Assembly: GCA_040880545.1 (NCBI GenBank) | Contig: JBBDIE010000099.1 | Coordinates: 47,296 to 111,295, forward strand | Reading direction: 5' to 3' | DNA length: 64,000 bases | DNA from: M55B112 sp040880545 | GTDB taxonomy: Bacteria > Bacteroidota > Bacteroidia > Bacteroidales > GCA-2748055 | Shown here: positions 8,639 to 17,626 of the stretch, one piece after another | Position numbering within the stretch: position 1 is the first letter of the stretch | Layout of the letters: each line of letters opens with the position of its first letter | Program-made: the position numbers and the translations under genes | The notes under the pieces: generated by a model | What the model was told of the DNA's origin: nothing | Seen by the model: only the letters and a program-made list of their open reading frames with translations | Databases searched by the model: none

Positions 8639-11600
8639 TTACCGGTATTTATCCCTTTGATCGCGCAACTTCACTTCCAGTACATCTCCTTTGCCATAAA
8701 CAGTCATAACCACAAATTTTTGTGCCTGCATTTGTTGTATTTCACCCTCCTCTTCCTGCTGTTTCCGTTGTTGATTGGAAAGAATGTTCCAGGCTGTTCC
8801 GCCGGCTAACCTTGGCGGTACCCTCAACAAATAAAGAAAATCTCCCTGGAATCCCTGTTCTCCCTCTATCAGGATGAGCCCCAGTGTAGACTGTATATTC
8901 ATTAAAGGTACCTGTACCCTGCCATCCTGAATCATGAAGTTATAGCCGTTCATCTCACCGAATTTGACATTGTCCAGATCCTTGTTTCCTGTAAATCTGG
9001 CAAGTGCATGCAGCGGGGTAAAATTCTTTACCCTGCCAGTGGTCAGTCCGGCATTAAACATGGCTGTACTGTTTTCCAGGTCAATTGAAAAATCAGGATT
9101 AATGAAGAATTCGGCAATTCCGTTGGCAGAGAGGATCCCGTTGAAGTTGTCTTCCAATGAATAGACTGTATCTGCCAGTGCAAATTGAAGGTTAAAGTCA
9201 TTTACACTTACTGTGTCAATGTCCAGATTGGCACCCAGGACATACTGCTCCGGGTCCGATACATTGAAGTATCCGTCAAGAGCAACGGATCCCCCTGTTT
9301 CAGTCTGAACCACGAAATCATCAAAATAAATGACCTTGTATGGCTTCAGTACAATTCTTCCATTGAGATTTTGCAGATTATTGCCTGCATAACGCAGCCG
9401 TTTCACATCCAGGTTCATGGTAACATCCGGTAATTCAAGCATACGCCCACTCTTTGACTCCCCTTGATTTTCTTTGATTTTCACAGTATCTCTCTTTGCC
9501 GATGATATGCCAACAAAAGGGTAGTTCAGGATCTCATCAACCTCCAGTAACTCTGAACGAATATCCAAATTTCCGGAAATCGTTCTGGTACTATCCAGAA
9601 TATTTGCAAGGGAGGCCCGCAGGTCCAAATTACTCTGTCCCAATGATCCTTTTAGCCTGTTAATTATGAGGAGACTATCGATATGCCGGATATCAATGTC
9701 AGAAAAATTCAATGAAAGAGGAAAGTCGCTGAATTCCATATTGAATTCATTACACAAAAAATCAAAATTAGGTAATATGCTGTCATTTAAAAGATTTCCA
9801 ATTGTTGATTCAATACTTCCCGCAAATCTGAATTGATTAATTTTTTCCCCGATCCAGTTTTGTGGAAGAAATCGAAATTTATTATTGAATGTTAGCAATT
9901 CCCCTACCATCAGTTCTTCCGAGCCAAGATCAATTGAAAAACGGATATTTGCACTGCTGTCTTTTTTGATGAACCCATTATAATTCTTCAATTCGGCCTC
10001 CATACGAATATAGCTTTTCCCAATGAAACCATTCATCTCAGAGATAGTTACACGCTCCTCATCCAGGTATACCAGAAAATTCAGCCGGGAAACATCTGTA
10101 TAACCGGGTATACCGGCATGAAAATCCTGAACATCAAGATGAATGGCAGGAATTTTATTCTGCCTGAGGGCCTCTTCAAAATTTTTTTCCGCAAATTGAC
10201 CCCTCAACCTGAAACCCATGTTCCGGAAAGGTTCTGTAAAACTTGTGTCTCCGGTAAATTGATTTAGTTGGAGTTCGTTTGTTGCAATACGGATGTTCGC
10301 CACAGGATCTGCCTCAAAACCCATAAAATAAGGTAGTATATCGATCACTTCGCCTTCCAGGAAAATTTCATTACTGTCAATCACTATCCTTGTGTCCCTG
10401 AGACCAAGGATCTCTTTTTCCAGATAAAGTTCCCCTGCAAGTTGTTCCACTTTGTGGCCGGGAAGCAAGAACTGCACATCGTTCATCATGATCCGCAGGG
10501 CTCCGGCATGATCCAGAAAATTTCCCGAAGCTTTGTCGATGATCCCGTCTAATTCCCCTGAAAATTGCAATGTTCCCTTTAGATGCTGCATTTTTTCTGA
10601 ACTAATTATCTCATCAATGACAGAGAGATCCGCATCACCTTTGATGGCTAATTGTACTTTCGGCGTTACCAGGTTTGTAACATGTATATCGGCATCAACA
10701 CCCCCTTTGGGAAAGGTAACATGAAAATCGTTGAGCCTGACCTCTGCTTCTGAAAAATCCTTTTTTGCTCCGTTTGTGGCGCTACCCTTAAATCTGATTT
10801 GGGTAATGGACTGATCGATCGAATGGATCCTGAATCCCATATCCTCGGCAACAAAGTTTACCTTCACCTGTGGAATGCTGTCTTTAAAGGCCCCCATAAT
10901 CTTTCCATCGAACCGTATCCTTCCCTCTCCAATTTGTTCAATTGCATTCATATCAAGTACTCCGTTCAACAGGAAATTCAGCAATTCTATCCCCGAGTTC
11001 CTGGCTGAAAAGTCCAATGCCATAAAATCATCCCGGAGGTTAAGTTTGCCACTAAGTTCCATAATTGCATAGTTCAGGTCAAGCATGCTGTTATCAAGTG
11101 ATACAACCTGGTTAAGCTGGTCGTAATTCATTGCCGTACTGAAGGAGACGGTTTTTGGCCTGTCGAAGGCCATCTTTCCAAACAGTACATTGCTGATCTC
11201 CATGTGCGACATCAATGATGCAGTGATCGTATCGGGATAATAAGAAAAACCGCTCTCCAGTCCGTTTATTTTCAAATCAAAATTAGACTTGCCTGGCAGA
11301 TCCCTGTATTTAACAGTCAGATCCCGGAGCTGAAGCTGTTCCAGATCCAAAATAAGCGAACTGCTGTCCTCCTTCAGGGTATCCGAAGAAGGGCTTTCTC
11401 CGAACCTGATACCCAGGGCTTTTTCAATATTCGAAATAGAATCAGTTCCCACCATGTAATTGATCTCCCCTGTCCTGATACTGACCCTTGATATTTTATA
11501 TTGTCCTTTTATCAGACTGACAATATCCAGGGACACAAATAGATTCTCCATACGTAAAACCGGTACAGAATCATACAAACCAGTACCGGAAAGGCCTGTT

Positions 11601-11836
11601 GAATACTGGAAGCCTTTCAATTGCAAAGAAATATCGCGAAACTTCATGAAGGGGCTGAGGTTCAGTTTTTCTATGGAGACTACTCCCGGTTGCAATTCAT
11701 TCACATAATCCACTGTTTTTTCGGTTATCTTCCCCCGGAAAAGGTAAAAGAGGAGTACAAAAAGCACTACCAGCGATACGAGGCCCAGAACTATTCGTAA
11801 CAACCATTTAAAAATATTTCTGAGCACTTTATTCAT
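8639..11836 (-). CDS. Large AsmA/TamB-like inner-membrane protein
   Basis: 1065 residues: a short basic start, one transmembrane helix (about residues 12-34, LLRIVLGLVSLVVLFVLLFYLF), then ~1000 residues of beta-rich sequence in the periplasm. Repeated patterns of the form I..G.L.L (ISGNLDIRSE, VALDGYFNVSD, LSANGIAEFFI) and the late segment on the phi...LRYAGNNLQNLNGRI pattern fit the AsmA C-terminal domain of the repeating-beta-groove superfamily. Relatives form bridges that carry phospholipids between the membranes; that role is inferred here. Monocistronic; a MITE-like element lies 60 bp upstream of its start. Confidence 0.82.
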   Translation of the reverse strand: MNKVLRNIFKWLLRIVLGLVSLVVLFVLLFYLFRGKITEKTVDYVNELQPGVVSIEKLNLSPFMKFRDISLQLKGFQYSTGLSGTGLYDSVPVLRMENLFVSLDIVSLIKGQYKISRVSIRTGEINYMVGTDSISNIEKALGIRFGESPSSDTLKEDSSSLILDLEQLQLRDLTVKYRDLPGKSNFDLKINGLESGFSYYPDTITASLMSHMEISNVLFGKMAFDRPKTVSFSTAMNYDQLNQVVSLDNSMLDLNYAIMELSGKLNLRDDFMALDFSARNSGIELLNFLLNGVLDMNAIEQIGEGRIRFDGKIMGAFKDSIPQVKVNFVAEDMGFRIHSIDQSITQIRFKGSATNGAKKDFSEAEVRLNDFHVTFPKGGVDADIHVTNLVTPKVQLAIKGDADLSVIDEIISSEKMQHLKGTLQFSGELDGIIDKASGNFLDHAGALRIMMNDVQFLLPGHKVEQLAGELYLEKEILGLRDTRIVIDSNEIFLEGEVIDILPYFMGFEADPVANIRIATNELQLNQFTGDTSFTEPFRNMGFRLRGQFAEKNFEEALRQNKIPAIHLDVQDFHAGIPGYTDVSRLNFLVYLDEERVTISEMNGFIGKSYIRMEAELKNYNGFIKKDSSANIRFSIDLGSEELMVGELLTFNNKFRFLPQNWIGEKINQFRFAGSIESTIGNLLNDSILPNFDFLCNEFNMEFSDFPLSLNFSDIDIRHIDSLLIINRLKGSLGQSNLDLRASLANILDSTRTISGNLDIRSELLEVDEILNYPFVGISSAKRDTVKIKENQGESKSGRMLELPDVTMNLDVKRLRYAGNNLQNLNGRIVLKPYKVIYFDDFVVQTETGGSVALDGYFNVSDPEQYVLGANLDIDTVSVNDFNLQFALADTVYSLEDNFNGILSANGIAEFFINPDFSIDLENSTAMFNAGLTTGRVKNFTPLHALARFTGNKDLDNVKFGEMNGYNFMIQDGRVQVPLMNIQSTLGLILIEGEQGFQGDFLYLLRVPPRLAGGTAWNILSNQQRKQQEEEGEIQQMQAQKFVVMTVYGKGDVLEVKLRDQRDKYR

Positions 11837-11896
11837 TCGTAGATATTTTGGGTAAATGTCACTATTTCTAATAACATAATATGCGTTTTCTTACAT

Positions 11897-12133
11897 AGGG
11901 CCTGCTGAAAAACATGAAATATATTTATTATCAGTACGTTAGACTATTTATTCTATTAAAAAGTGCAAGGTTTTTTGGAAATCAGATAAATAAACCTGCA
12001 TTTTTCAGAAGAATAATTCCTCATTAGTCTGTAGCACATCATCTACTGCGTTGGCTGCAGCTCGCAGTATTACTATACAGCGTCGCTTTGCCGCCTTGTA
12101 GCTGATGCACTACAGACTTTTTCAGCAGACCCT
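11897..12133. mobile_element. MITE-like element, 237 bp, 4-bp target duplication
   Basis: The ends AGGGCCTGCTGAAAAA and, inverted, AGGGTCTGCTGAAAAA match at 15 of 16 positions. The element is flanked on both sides by ACAT (11893-11896 and 12134-12137), a target-site duplication. It has no ORF. A second inverted pair, GTCTGTAGCACATCA (12027-12041) and its near complement at 12103-12117, makes a large internal hairpin in the right half. The ends resemble those of some IS1182-like insertion sequences, but the family cannot be fixed from sequence here. It fills most of the 430-bp gap 11837-12275; the rest, to the next start, shows only AT-rich sequence. Confidence 0.75.
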
Positions 12134-12275
12134 ACATACACCAAATATTAAAAATACAAAAGTTTACATGAATCTGCTTCGAAAGAAATATCCAGGGATA
12201 AATTTCCCCGAAATTCTTATCCTTCCTTTAAATAACCTGGTTAATAATTATTAAATTGCCTGAAATATGCCCCTT

Positions 12276-13355
12276 ATGAAACGATCTGTTGTTGCTTTAT
12301 TAACACTGGTTTATGCAATTACATCCACCGGACAACAAAGAGGTATAATTGCTGTTCCTGATATTCCCGGATATGAGACCCTGGTTTGCGATTTTCATCT
12401 TCATACCGTTTTTTCAGACGGACTTGTCTGGCCTACAGTAAGGGTCGATGAAGCATGGTATGAAGGGTTGGATGCAATTGCCATTACCGACCATCTGGAA
12501 TACCTCCCCCACGAAGAATTTATCCGGACGGACCATAATCAGCCATGGCAGCTGGCCAAACAATATGCTGCAAACAAAGATGTTATCGTGATCGCGGGAA
12601 CTGAAATTACAAAGGAAATGCCCCCGGGTCACTTTAATGCGTTGTTTATAAAGGATGCCTCTGCAATTCTGAATGATGACTATGAAAAAGCGATCGAAAA
12701 GGCTGTTGATCAGGGGGCCTTCATAATCTGGAACCATCCCGGCTGGGTTGTACAGCAACCGGATACCATGAAATGGTGGGACGAACACACCTCGCTGTAT
12801 GATAAGGGTTGGTTGCATGGGATAGAAGTGGTGAACAGTGATGAATATTATCCTGAAGCAATCAACTGGGCCAGGGCCAGGGAGCTTACCATGATGGGGA
12901 ACAGCGACAAGCATGGTCCCTTTTTGTCCGGGAAATTTACACCGGAAGATCACCGGTCCTGCACGTTTGTGTTTGCCACCGGGCGCTCCGAAGGGGCAAT
13001 CAGGGAAGCATTGTTCAACAACAGAACAGCTGCATACATTGGAAAAAATGTTATAGGGAAAAGTTCCCTGCTGGAGGCGCTCTTCCTTCAATCTGTCAGA
13101 CTTAAACCACCGAACCCGGAACGACAATTCTATTACTTTACAAACAATACCGATTTGCAATTTGACCTCTTACTCGAAGATGTGATCTACGGCGACTGGC
13201 AGAAGAAAATCACCATTCATCCAGGCCATGAATCTGTGTTCAGCTTACATCCGGAATCAACCCCTGAAGATATACAAGTAAGTGTGCTTAATTTTTTAAC
13301 TGGTTCAGATGAAGTATTAAAACTATCATTTTCAGCAATTAAACCTGTTCAATAA
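12276..13355 (+). CDS. Exported PHP-domain phosphoesterase
   Basis: About 359 residues with a signal peptide (MKRSVVALLTLVYAITSTGQ), starting at 12276; an ATG three codons earlier (12267) is also possible. The PHP metal-binding motifs are clear: DFHLHTVFSDG, AITDHLEY, GTEIT, WNHPGW and a late GNSDKHGP. These His/Asp/Glu residues normally hold a trinuclear metal centre that hydrolyses phosphate esters. The residual C-terminal ~100 residues are a beta domain. PHP proteins are mostly cytosolic (HisK, polymerases); export to the periplasm suggests scavenging of phosphate esters or nucleotides. The substrate is unknown. Single gene. Confidence 0.85.
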   Translation: MKRSVVALLTLVYAITSTGQQRGIIAVPDIPGYETLVCDFHLHTVFSDGLVWPTVRVDEAWYEGLDAIAITDHLEYLPHEEFIRTDHNQPWQLAKQYAANKDVIVIAGTEITKEMPPGHFNALFIKDASAILNDDYEKAIEKAVDQGAFIIWNHPGWVVQQPDTMKWWDEHTSLYDKGWLHGIEVVNSDEYYPEAINWARARELTMMGNSDKHGPFLSGKFTPEDHRSCTFVFATGRSEGAIREALFNNRTAAYIGKNVIGKSSLLEALFLQSVRLKPPNPERQFYYFTNNTDLQFDLLLEDVIYGDWQKKITIHPGHESVFSLHPESTPEDIQVSVLNFLTGSDEVLKLSFSAIKPVQ

Positions 13356-13459
13356 ATCTCGTGTGGATTAAATAAAAAAGTGTAATTTTGTTATATACTG
13401 CAATTTTGAATTATAGGAAAAAGTTCAATTAGCGGGAACAGAATCTTAAATCATACAAC

Positions 13460-13690
13460 ATGAAAAAAAGAGTATTTCGATCCTTAGCGGGCTTTATTAT
13501 CCTTGCCTCAATCACATTACCAGCCTGTGAGTTTCTTGAAGATTGCGGAACGTGTGAGTTTGTTACAGATGATGGTACAGATATTACCTATGGTACACCC
13601 CTGCTATTTTGTGGTGACTCTTATGCCGATAAAGTAAATTCTTCACCCACAACTATTGGTGGGACCACCACCTACTGGAATTGTTATTGA
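13460..13690 (+). CDS. Small Cys-containing lipoprotein, unknown function
   Basis: 76 residues: a basic start, a hydrophobic stretch and a lipobox LPAC (Cys at about residue 23), so it should be a lipid-anchored envelope protein. The ~50-residue mature part has further cysteines (EDCGTCEF, LFCGD, YWNCY), enough for disulfides or metal binding. It looks like the small lipoproteins found throughout Bacteroidota with no known role. It is convergent with the phosphatase gene, 66 bp away, and not in an operon. Confidence 0.6.
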   Translation: MKKRVFRSLAGFIILASITLPACEFLEDCGTCEFVTDDGTDITYGTPLLFCGDSYADKVNSSPTTIGGTTTYWNCY

Positions 13691-13756
13691 CATCACCATC
13701 GTTGAAAAAATTGAGCCGTGATAAGATATCACAGCTTTATAATCTGCTCCTCAAAT

Positions 13757-15622
13757 TTAATAGCGAACACCAATTACCACTACATCATCCACCTGTTCAA
13801 CATCTGCCCTGAAATCTTCAAATATTTCATCCAGTTTGTTACCTTGCTCAATCATATCCATGCCCTGGATCTCCAAAAGTACCGTTCGGAAATTCTTGGA
13901 GAGAAACTTTTTTTGCTTCGGGCCGCCGAACTGATCCACGTATCCGTCGGAAAATGTAAAAAATGTATCTCCCTTTTTCAGGTCAATGGTAACCAGATTA
14001 AAGGGTTCCATTACTTCATGAATGGCAACCGGCATCTTATCTGCCTTATATTGGGTAAGTTCTCCGTCCCTGATGTGATAAAGCGGATTGTTTGCGCCTG
14101 CGAAGTAGAGTTTGTTCTGTTCAAAATCGATTACGGAAACGGTCATATCCATCCCGTCCTTCACCTCCGTGCCGGCTTGTCCCTGCCCCAGGGATTCGAT
14201 GACCATGCTTCTTAAATTGTTCAGGATCTCATGGGGTAAATGTATATTACGATTCAATATTATCTCATTCAGCAGACTTACTCCCAACATACTCATAAAT
14301 GCGCCTGGCACACCATGGCCGGTACAGTCGGCAGCAATAATTATCTGTTTGTTATTGACTTTGTCAACCCAATAGAAGTCACCACTGACGATATCTCTTG
14401 GTTTATAAAGTACAAAATGTTCGATTTCATCGGTGAAGAGTTCAAGGGATGGTAAAATTGCGCGCTGTATCTTCTGAGCATAATGGATACTGTCGGTAAT
14501 ATGTTTCTTTTGGTACGCAATCTGGTCCCTCTGTGCAGTGATCTTCCTGTTTTTCTCCTCCAGCAGTTCATTCGCCTTTTTCTTGTTCCTGTAATTTACA
14601 AAAATGAAATAGGCGAGTCCCAATAGAAGTACCATTGCCACAATGGAGGCAATAATTACCAGCTTCTGTTTTTGCAGGGATTCAAGTTGAATGGCGATTT
14701 TTTCTTCGTTTGCCCGGATCTGGCCATCCCGTTCAGCAAGAACAGCGTCCTGCTCCAGGATCTCCTTCTGTTGCTCATTAAGTTTGGCTGAATGTTCCCT
14801 GACCTCCTTTTCCTGGGCTGCTATAACCGACCGTTGGGTACTGATCTCTTTTTCCTGGCGCACTATCGCCCTGTTCTTCTGCGCCAGCTCACTTTCCGTA
14901 TTCAGCAGGGCTCTTATTTTCTCTTCCAGTTCCAGCTCCTTTTTCAGAATCTCCTCACCCAATGCTTTCAGCCTGGCAACCTGTACCCGGATCATGGAGT
15001 CCTGCTCGGCAATAACGATCTTCTGTTGCCTTGTTACCTCTTTCTCCTCCTGCAGTTCTTCGTCTGTTACCACGTACAGGTTTTCCCAGTCTTCACGTGT
15101 CTTGATCGCATGTCCCAGAAACAATTCATCCACCATCAAACCATGTTTAACCATCAATTCTTCATTGGCTTCGAATCGTGGTTTTCCTTCCACCACAACA
15201 AAATTTATCATCGACTCACGGAACGGGTACCCTTCACTGATTACCAATGTGTTCCATCCTTCAATTTCATCAAGTACATCCTTGATCCTGTATCCGTTCT
15301 TACTGTTCAGATAAATTATCTGGGTCTCTTTCAACATACCGGGCCTTGGAACGAGATTAATTTCTATGGGCTTGCCCTGTATAAACTGTCGTTCACCAGC
15401 CATTCTTTCAAGGGGCCAGTAAAACGTATCGTCCACATCGAGCACAGTAATGGAAAATTTCTCCTGACTATCAAATTGTTCATTATACTCCACATATTTA
15501 GCAATGTCCAGGATCAGGGTTGCTCTTGTGTTATCATCAATTTCCTGGGAATCCTGTGCCGTCAGGGGGATAAAAAATGCCGGAAATAACAGTACAAACA
15601 CTGGTAACAAAGTCTTTTTCAT
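13757..15622 (-). CDS. YfiR-like sensor / coiled-coil / PP2C SpoIIE phosphatase receptor
   Basis: About 621 residues in four parts. A signal peptide (MKKTLLPVFVLLFPAFFIPL) is followed by ~150 residues resembling the periplasmic YfiR/DUF4154 domain (TLILDIAKYVEY near its start; NTLVISEGYPF then INFVVVEGKPRFEANEELMVKHGL near its end). A Gln/Glu-rich coiled coil (~residues 200-315) and a transmembrane helix (VIIASIVAMVLLLGLAYFIF) lead to a short linker, then a cytoplasmic PP2C/SpoIIE phosphatase with SGDFYW, AADCTGHGVPGAFMS, MDMTV, FAGANNPL and FSDGYVDQFGG supplying the metal-binding Asp residues. It should dephosphorylate Ser/Thr on an anti-sigma antagonist-like partner in response to an envelope signal. 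No partner-switch gene is adjacent. Start 15622 chosen for the signal peptide. Confidence 0.85.
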   Translation of the reverse strand: MKKTLLPVFVLLFPAFFIPLTAQDSQEIDDNTRATLILDIAKYVEYNEQFDSQEKFSITVLDVDDTFYWPLERMAGERQFIQGKPIEINLVPRPGMLKETQIIYLNSKNGYRIKDVLDEIEGWNTLVISEGYPFRESMINFVVVEGKPRFEANEELMVKHGLMVDELFLGHAIKTREDWENLYVVTDEELQEEKEVTRQQKIVIAEQDSMIRVQVARLKALGEEILKKELELEEKIRALLNTESELAQKNRAIVRQEKEISTQRSVIAAQEKEVREHSAKLNEQQKEILEQDAVLAERDGQIRANEEKIAIQLESLQKQKLVIIASIVAMVLLLGLAYFIFVNYRNKKKANELLEEKNRKITAQRDQIAYQKKHITDSIHYAQKIQRAILPSLELFTDEIEHFVLYKPRDIVSGDFYWVDKVNNKQIIIAADCTGHGVPGAFMSMLGVSLLNEIILNRNIHLPHEILNNLRSMVIESLGQGQAGTEVKDGMDMTVSVIDFEQNKLYFAGANNPLYHIRDGELTQYKADKMPVAIHEVMEPFNLVTIDLKKGDTFFTFSDGYVDQFGGPKQKKFLSKNFRTVLLEIQGMDMIEQGNKLDEIFEDFRADVEQVDDVVVIGVRY

Positions 15623-15809
15623 TGAATTGGATATTAGCAATTGTATCTGGGAATTTAGTTCAAGTTAACGATTTCCTTACATGTCATGAAATGAAGTTAA
15701 CAATTAATTTGCTTTTCACCATAATGGCAGTTAAATTGGACGATGTTTTCACGACCGGGAATAGTTGTTTTTTTATGTTTCCGGGCCGGCTTATTTATTG
15801 CAGTTAAAA

Positions 15810-17615
15810 ATGACCCTATCCGGATATATTGCCATTGTCGTAGTAATTTTAATGATCATAGCCCTTCTAAAGGAGCTCATGCGACCGGGGCTGGTGCTAT
15901 TCACTGCAGTAGTGATTTTTATGGTATCCGATATTATCACATCGGAGGAGGCGCTGTCGGGATTCTCAAACAAGGGGATGATCACGGTGGGTATTCTCTT
16001 CCTGGTGAGTGAAGGCTTCAAGCAAACAGGTGCACTTTCGAAGCTGGCGGGGGTGATGTTACCAAAAAAACGAGCCACTATTCCCAGGCTAATACTGCGT
16101 ATTACTATCCCGGTTGCCGGTGTTTCAGCCTTCCTGAACAACACCCCCATGGTAATTATTTTTGCACCTATGATTAAAAAATGGGCTGAAAAGCTGAGTC
16201 TCCCAAGTCAAAAATTCCTTATACCTCTCTCCTACGCAACCATATTTGGGGGAACATGTACCCTGATAGGTACCTCAACCAACCTGGTTGTGCATGGAAT
16301 GATGCTGGATCGGGGTATCGAAGGACTTGGATTCTTTGAACTGGCAAAGGTGGGTATCTTTATTGCGGTCATAGGATTCCTTTACCTAAACATTTTCTCC
16401 AACAGGCTGCTCCCGGGTGAAATTATCCCCAAACACAGCTTCCCCAATGATATACGGGAGTTCTATTTCGATATAATGCTCACAGAAGGGAGCTCCCTGG
16501 TCGGAAAAGAGATTGAAAAACGACGGCTGCCAGGATTGTCTGAATTTGTGGTGAAGACGGTGATCAGGAATGAAAAACATATCAGAATCTCGAATACTCC
16601 TTTTGAGATTCTTGAAGGGGATGAGATGATTCTCGCAGGAAAATCGGAAGATATCGGATTCCTGATGCAGCAAAGCGGTATCAAGCTGAAGTGTCTGGAT
16701 TCTGCCGACACCGGTTTTATGAACCAGAACCTGAAGCTGGTTGAGGTTGTGATCGCTCCCCGGTTTCCGGGAATTCAGAAAACCATTGAAGAGTTTGATT
16801 TCAGGGGGCATTACAATGCTGTTGTGATGGCAGTGCACAGAAATGGTGAACGGCTTACCTCCAATATGCAGAATGTAGAGCTGAAATCCGGTGACAACCT
16901 GATGCTTTTAACTACCGACGATTTTACCAGGTACTGGGGAGAATCCAGGGCATTTTATATGTCTTCTGAAATAGGGGACATGGACAGTTCGAAAGACAAA
17001 AGGAAAAGGTGGCTTGCAGTATTCATAACCCTGCTGATGGTGATCGGGGCAACGCTTGGGGGACAAATTCCAAGTTATGGAAATGTAGAACTGGATATGT
17101 TCTTTTTTGCAGCGATTGCCATGGTACTTATGGCATCCATGAAGATATTTGCTGCCAAAAAATATACCAAGCCAATCAACTGGGACGTACTAATCACCGT
17201 GGCCAGTGCATTCGGGATCAGTCGAGCGCTGCAGAATTCGGGCGTTGCAGATGTCATCGCCCATTCAACCATAAACCTGGCAAAAAACCTGGGGCCCATA
17301 GGTGTCATGGCTGCCATTTATATCATCACCAATATTTTTACGGAGATCATCACCAATAATGCCGCGGCTGCCTTGAGTTTCCCGATAGCCTTGTCTGCAG
17401 CCACACAACTGGGCGTAGATCCCCGTCCGTTTTTCATTGCCATAGCCATCGCTGCATCAAGTAGTTTCTCTACTCCAATTGGATACCAGACCAACCTCAT
17501 TGTTCAGAGCATAGGGAACTATAAATTCAGCGATTACTGGAAGATTGGCCTCCCTTTAAATATTCTCGCCTTCATTATCAGTATGATCGTCATCCCGATC
17601 TTCTGGAGTTTTTAA
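15810..17615 (+). CDS. SLC13/DASS-type anion transporter with two TrkA-C domains
   Basis: About 601 residues. Transmembrane blocks at both ends (LSGYIAIVVVILMIIALL and on; FFFAAIAMVLMASMKIF to the C-terminus) surround a cytosolic middle (~200-390) with two TrkA-C/RCK-C-like domains (EGDEMILAGKSED, SGDNLMLLTTDD). The hairpin/substrate signatures FLNNTPMVIIF, TLIGTSTNLVVHGMM, TNNAAAALSFPIAL and SSFSTPIGYQTNLIVQ match the SLC13/CitT-like ion transporter superfamily. Similar SLC13-plus-RCK proteins take up sulfate or dicarboxylates; the substrate is unresolved. Start 15810 chosen because an upstream in-frame ATG adds 15 unlikely residues. Convergent with the GGT gene, 11 bp apart. Confidence 0.87.
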   Translation: MTLSGYIAIVVVILMIIALLKELMRPGLVLFTAVVIFMVSDIITSEEALSGFSNKGMITVGILFLVSEGFKQTGALSKLAGVMLPKKRATIPRLILRITIPVAGVSAFLNNTPMVIIFAPMIKKWAEKLSLPSQKFLIPLSYATIFGGTCTLIGTSTNLVVHGMMLDRGIEGLGFFELAKVGIFIAVIGFLYLNIFSNRLLPGEIIPKHSFPNDIREFYFDIMLTEGSSLVGKEIEKRRLPGLSEFVVKTVIRNEKHIRISNTPFEILEGDEMILAGKSEDIGFLMQQSGIKLKCLDSADTGFMNQNLKLVEVVIAPRFPGIQKTIEEFDFRGHYNAVVMAVHRNGERLTSNMQNVELKSGDNLMLLTTDDFTRYWGESRAFYMSSEIGDMDSSKDKRKRWLAVFITLLMVIGATLGGQIPSYGNVELDMFFFAAIAMVLMASMKIFAAKKYTKPINWDVLITVASAFGISRALQNSGVADVIAHSTINLAKNLGPIGVMAAIYIITNIFTEIITNNAAAALSFPIALSAATQLGVDPRPFFIAIAIAASSSFSTPIGYQTNLIVQSIGNYKFSDYWKIGLPLNILAFIISMIVIPIFWSF

Positions 17616-17626
17616 CAGTTACGATT

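Noticed and set aside
5563..11836. Defence island with SNF2 helicase
   Set aside because: The neighbours are an AsmA-like protein and a metabolic isomerase; no nuclease, methylase or other defence gene is adjacent.
12414..13160. 248-codon minus-strand frame over the PHP gene
   Set aside because: The plus strand carries all PHP metal motifs; the opposite frame is a composition effect.
13718..14215. Long plus-strand frame over the phosphatase C-terminus
   Set aside because: It is the reverse of the clearly coding PP2C domain; its translation has no domain-like pattern or conserved motif.
14792..15589. 265-codon plus-strand frame opposite the coiled-coil gene
   Set aside because: Mirror of a repetitive Gln/Glu-rich coding region; no start context and no recognisable domain.
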